DNA of 64,000 nt from Rhodocollybia butyracea. Its lineage: Eukaryota; Basidiomycota; Agaricomycetes; Agaricales; Omphalotaceae. This document shows positions 59,314-64,000 of this stretch, piece by piece. How positions within the stretch are numbered: the first letter of the stretch is position 1; each line of letters starts with the position of its first letter. Both the position numbers and the translations under genes were made by a program. The DNA lies in the NCBI GenBank assembly GCA_015501585.1, contig JADNRY010000214.1:1-64000 (forward strand), given 5' to 3'. The notes under the pieces were generated by a model that did not search any database, was not told the origin of the DNA, and worked only from the letters and a program-made list of their open reading frames with translations.

Positions 59314-62300
59314 TTACATATCACCAAACCTCTGTGCATCTGCAAGTGCCAGGGTGTCCATATGCTCAACTAATCCCATATCCAAATCATTGTCATTGAA
59401 CTGATAGCCGTCTTCCTCCATTTCCTGCAACAATTCTACATGATCCGCATCTGTCTCCAGTTCAATCTCCGTCCACTGTGCTGGTTCAGGCCCTACGAAG
59501 CTAGGTCTAACGTCTGCTGGGAGATTTGACAACGCTTGGGTCCAACCTAAACCCAGCCAAATGAGATTAGTGCGCCGTTCATTCAGTTGAAAGAGTAGAT
59601 TGGCATCTAAACAGGCGATAATTTAAGTGAACAAGTTCCTAGAAAATAAAACGAGTTTCATACCATCTGTCATGCTCACTGCAAACATTAATGTATCCCA
59701 TTCCTCCTTGAACCACTCTCCTAAAACTGAGAGTTCATACCTCAAACGCTGCAATTCCTCAACAGAGCGATCCCGAAGCAGTATTCCTCGAATGCCAGTC
59801 CTCACCTGTTCATCTGACAACCATAGTGGCACCTCAACGAGGTCATTGGAATCACCTAAACCAATATCATCCCAGATTGCATCATCGACGTCTAGGTCAA
59901 AGAGCTTATCCATCGGAATCGGTCGAGGTACCACAGAATTGGAAGGGGCTTTATGCCCCTTCACCGCTGCGGCCATATGGACTTGAAGTTGATTGAATTG
60001 TTGAGCGAGAGTCTGAATTCTAGGATTGCGGCGCTTGACACTACTTTCAGTGTGATTATGCAGTTTCCATTCCGAAGCTAAGATGAAACACATTACACCC
60101 TGGAAACTAAAAAAAAGAAGTCTACTCAACTGTTAAGTTGTTGTCAAAACATGCGTTCCGATCGGTCTTGCTCAAATTTACAAGACTGGAGCTTTTGACG
60201 GAGGGCGCACAATCATGAGGTCTGTGATGAACTGACTTGAAGCCAGGTGATTATAGCGTTTCTTCCCTTCCACACCCAAGGCCCACTCCCTCGCCGACAG
60301 AGATTTCTGCACACTAGCCAGTCTGTCACGTAACTCTGGCAATTCCAGATCTGCCTCTGCAATTTCGTACGGTTCTGAATCGCGACGGGTGAGAACATGC
60401 TGGAGATCTTTGATGCTGTCATGGAGGGTATCTCGGGCTTTACGCAAATGCAGAGCTTCTTCCACTGCTTTTTGCCTAGCGGAACAAGATTGACCTAACA
60501 AAACATTAACATTAGCAAGATGTAAATGATAATTTGATTATGAGTCATACATGGGAGAGGCCGCGTAACAGCATGCTTCTGCATTTCCCACTGTTCTCGC
60601 AAAAATTCTGGACTACGCATGGAGAAATCAACATCTTGGTGAGCTTCCTGATGCCTAGCCTGAGCGTTGTTCCATTTTCGAGAGAGCCATATGCCATAGC
60701 CTCTTAAGCTTTCGTTGTCAGCGAACTGGATTTGTGAGTCAAGCGTATAAAGGTGAACATGATGCTGCAATTATTATTTAGCTCAGGACTGCAAAAGCGA
60801 GGAAACACCATACCCCACAGACCTTCAGAAAAGCGATATTTGGGTATTTACGTGTAGGTATGCGAAAGGTGCTATAAAACAACCTAACAAAAACAGTACC
60901 GCACCTAACCAGACTATCGATATGTAAGGGAGCGAGGGCGGGTTGTCAGAGATTCCCCGAGGGAAAGCTTTGTAATATCGGATGTACGCGCGCGACTGCT
61001 CCAGGTTCAAGACCGTAGCGCTAACGTGGGTAACTAAGCTTAGACAACTCTTAGAACTAAGTCGAGAGAAGCCTAGTTGGGGTGTACGAGTGTACGAGGG
61101 AACCAGGTGTGTATGTCCAAATCAATTAACCAAAACCAAAACCAATACAACGAAACTAAGATTCTCCTAGGCAAACTCTGGCTCTAGCTAGAATAGTAAT
61201 CTCGAGGTTTGTCAACAACCCTAGGCAAACTCTGGCACTAGCTGCTGTGACGCCGTAAAGTCCTCGACCAAACTCTGGGCCAAGCTATGATATTGTGAGT
61301 GAACTTAATCACTAGGAACTCGTACCACAATCTTAGTGGCTCGTCTAACTTCGTGAAGAAGTCAACTAAGGAACCCTCACTCTGGAGCCGAATAATCCCT
61401 TACTAGAAGCCGTCCCCTCTAAGGAAGCAACTAGATTTGAGTTGATCTGGAGTTCGAGAGAACTCTACACACTTAAATTCGATCAAGATATAAATGGGCT
61501 TTGCGAAGCGCGTGAAGTTTATTACTTTCTTAAGATAACCAAGTCAGGAGGCGTCACGCTACTGATCCCGTGGGGACGTTCTACGGAGCACTGGTCTTAG
61601 CAGTCAAGTTGAGGGCAAGAAACTTGTCTTATTGAATAGATATATCTGGCTTATATACTGAGTAGAGAGAGTTTAATACAAAAATAGATGAAACAGAGAC
61701 GGAGAGAGACGAAAAGAGAGTGGAATAGAGGAATCTGGCTCGGAAAGGAAACTCCAGCCTATATATGGTACACACGATAAAGAAATAGTCCATTCTTGGG
61801 TATATATCAGAGGTAAAATATGATTTCGTGAGGATTAACATAGTTTTAGAGTGTTTTGATCCGAGCGAGGTTTCTCCGATTACTCCACAATTCTCCGGGG
61901 TCAGGAGTACCTTTGCGCTTCATGATCACTCGCCGCCCGGTTTCCCTTGGGTGAGTTTCATTCTATTCCTCGGATAGTTCGGTCCATCCTGAGTGTGATT
62001 AACATTCTCTCGAGAAGGCCTGTTATCTAGCTTTCCAATGACACCACTTATGATAATCTCGAGCAACTGTGCTGAGTATGTACAAGTGATTCCCGATAGT
62101 CGGCTTTAACGGATAAGACCTCCCGTGTATGATTTCTAAGATCAAATGTTTCGATTTGCCAAGGCTATCCCGGCACGTAGCTTTCCGTAGGACCGCTAAG
62201 TATGTTTCTACCGTCCTCACGGTTACGACCGGTGCCGCGAATAGACCTCTACAGTTTCCCTCGGGATTGTTCTGGTCCATTGTTACGGACTGTAAAGTCC

Positions 62301-64000
62301 ACATCTTAACATAGCTCATTGGGGGTCTTAGTGCGAGGGATGCCTTCCCTCATAATTCCTTCCCTCGAGTAACGCGTTGGCTTAGTACTTATCCCGCTTC
62401 GAGATGTCCTGTAGTTTAGAGAGTATGCACTCTTGGGTATAACTAGATTGACAATCTAGCGTTACATCTCCGGGCAGCCCAGGTATCCTCGCTAGCTTGG
62501 CTCTAGGCTATGCTTGTGGGCGTACCTTCACGGCTCGCTGAGTATTATTGTTAAGTTCTTTGCCTCGGCAACAGCTATCATGCTCGGGCTCCGTATAACT
62601 CTCTTATTGCATTGTATAACACGTACAAAGTGTCAAAATGTACGGTTACACGCCTTAGGCCGATTTTAGGCCTAATAGCGATGAGCTTACTGATTGAGTG
62701 CCAGAAACGTTCACAACCCTCGCCATCCGAAAGACCAAATCCACGGCATTTCCGAGGATGATAGATACATTGACATGCCCATCCATGTCCAAAAGCATGA
62801 AACACTGAGATAGCGAAAGCTAATCGAGGAAGGTGTTCCTTGAGGAAGCCCCACTTCACGCAGCTTCGTTCAAATTGGCAGCCAATATCATACAGTAGCC
62901 CAACAGTGTAAGCTGGAGGCAGATGCTGAAAGAGCTTGTCCACAAGCGCGTACGCGTAGTATTGCCGTTCCCCTGCTGTAGTCATGTTGGCAAGCCAGAG
63001 AATGCGGTCATGGCGACAGAGGAGACCCATGAGAGCCGTGGAATCAAAAAACTGGGTGCTTGCCTTTTCCCTATTTTCATCTGCTGCTGTGAAGCTATCG
63101 TTACACCCATCTAACACTGACCGGGGCACCTTCAGGCCATTCTCAAAGTCGTCTTCATCGTCCTCACTATGCTTTCTTGGAGGACGCCGCTCAGGACGCG
63201 CCGCACTTACACGTTCCTTCCAGGCTTTGACTTCTTCAGGTGAGATAAAAACCGAATTCGGATGAGAAAACTTGGGGTCTCAAACTTGTTTATTGTGTTT
63301 CTGTGTAAAACAAGCGTCGAGACAGACAATAACATCATTTCTAGGAAGCCACCTGAGCGATAGTAAAAAAAGAAAATATCTGATACTCACCCTTCATCGA
63401 ACTTTGTCTTGCCTCCAAAGCACAGCGGGCAGCGACTACGGAGATAATCTGAAGGCCGGGTAAGTGGTGAATCCTTCTCTTGCGCTCATTTGGACGGCCT
63501 AGGGTCTTCTTCATCTTCCACCTCCTCCATAGTTGGCATTGCTCGACCGGTTGGGGATGAAGGCGGGGAGGAATTATCACATTCAAGATTGGTTGCAGAT
63601 TCCTGTGTATTGCCATTGTCGATGATGGTCTGTTGTGCGGACGATACGATGGAGTCAACATGGCTTGTAGTAAGTTGCTGTAAGGCGTTGTACCAGCGTA
63701 AGGTTGACTGAAAACATCGACGAAGTGGATCCTAAAGGCAATTTTTAGTTAAGCAAGATATCAAATTCTACTGCGACGTACCTGTCCACGCAATTGATAA
63801 CCTTGAGATCTGAGAAAGTCCTCGAGAGTGTGGCATATGGCGGTGTTGTTTGGGGCAAGACGCTGGTACAGCCGTGTCACAAAGTCAAGAAACCGCAACT
63901 CTACTGTGAGAGTGGGCTCTTTGGGAGTGTTACCGAACAGTCCATGATTGATGAGCTGCACCGCGGCTGGACGGCATTGGCATACATGCAAATTGAGTTT
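59314..64000 (-). pseudogene. KDZ-superfamily transposase gene (N-terminus outside the window), split by repeat R
   Basis: Minus-strand exons read, in order: PAAVQLINHGLFGNTPKEPT and VTRLYQRLAPNNTAICHTLE; YLRSRCPLCFGGKTKFD; VPRSVLDGCNDSFTAADENR; FFDSTALMGLLCRHDRILWL; YTVGLLYDIGCQFERSCVKW; LAFAISVFHAFGHGWACQCI; DGEGCERFWHSISKLIA. After the insertion come LYTLDSQIQFADNESLRGYG and WLSRKWNNAQARHQEAHQD, a long coiled-coil-like region (LRKARDTLHDSIKDLQHVL), PLWLSDEQVRTGIRGILLRD, and the stop at 59314. These are hallmark KDZ transposase motifs (Cys-rich N-terminal part and the D...CQF, H..GH, EGCERFW segments). Introns near 59607-59663 and 60771-60815 are supported by frame. Without 60838-62677 the gene would read on across the site. 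Confidence 0.88.
60838..62677. mobile_element. Repeat R, copy 2 (1840 bp), inserted in the KDZ gene
   Basis: Copy 2 is flanked by GCGAT on both sides (60833-60837 and 62678-62682); six bases, AGCGAT, match if one more is counted, so duplication length is 4-6 bp. Its ends (ATTTGGG and CCTAATA) are only weakly inverted. 61413-62677 corresponds to 1-1501. There is no coding sequence. Removing the insert plus one duplication restores KDZ codons K-L-I-A-F-L-K across the site. The element class is unknown. Confidence 0.8.

Noticed and set aside
1..62677. R copies at both window ends as LTRs of one giant element
   Set aside because: Copy 2 has its own short target duplication inside a KDZ gene and the DNA between holds ordinary genes, so these are independent insertions.
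36140..64000. CRISPR-like or phage-like arrays among the repeats
   Set aside because: Repeats are mobile-element words and tandem arrays in a eukaryotic genome; there is no spacer structure or cas-like gene.

Overview
The window is nuclear DNA of a filamentous basidiomycete, most likely an agaricomycete; a Rhizoctonia/Ceratobasidiaceae-like fungus is my best guess and is inference only. The reasons are many short GT-AG introns (about 50-60 nt), a GH76 gene with a C-terminal membrane anchor, a TPR-CHAT protein, an F-box gene, a DUF6533-type membrane protein, and agaricomycete transposons (KDZ, Plavaka-like, Copia, Gypsy-like). No prokaryotic features were seen.

Layout. 1-4.5 kb is repeat debris: one end of a dispersed 1.8 kb repeat (R) and a Copia remnant. 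4.6-34.8 kb is the gene-rich part: a secreted/anchored GH76 enzyme (+), a TPR-CHAT protease-like protein (+) bracketed by duplicated upstream DNA, an F-box protein (-), a 761-aa unknown low-complexity protein (+), an NmrA-like Rossmann protein (-), a divergent pair formed by a TULIP/P47-like candidate (-) and a 1141-aa propeller/Ig/helical protein (+), a 3-beta-HSD-type sterol dehydrogenase-like enzyme (+), and a DUF6533 membrane protein with an apparent frameshift (-).

35-64 kb is a nested transposon graveyard. It holds a 3.8 kb TIR element with an 8-bp target duplication and a nested Harbinger-like MITE; a multi-exon agaricomycete gene split by a 1.96 kb hAT-like element; a 703-bp palindrome immediately upstream of a gag-only Gypsy-like element that ends in a Plavaka-like N-terminal fragment; an LRR/F-box-like gene relic split by a 690-bp hAT MITE; a Copia relic whose RNase H is interrupted by a complete 1469-bp miniature LTR element; several word-iterated cassettes and minisatellites; a tRNA-like sequence; and a KDZ transposase gene split by a second copy of R.

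The most interesting biology is (1) the divergent TULIP-like / 1141-aa pair, which looks like a two-gene module of unknown function, and (2) several insertions whose target duplications and flanking reading frames let the empty sites be read directly, giving an insertion history. Splice sites were read by eye from GT-AG signals and frame continuity; family assignments come from motif recognition, not database searches.
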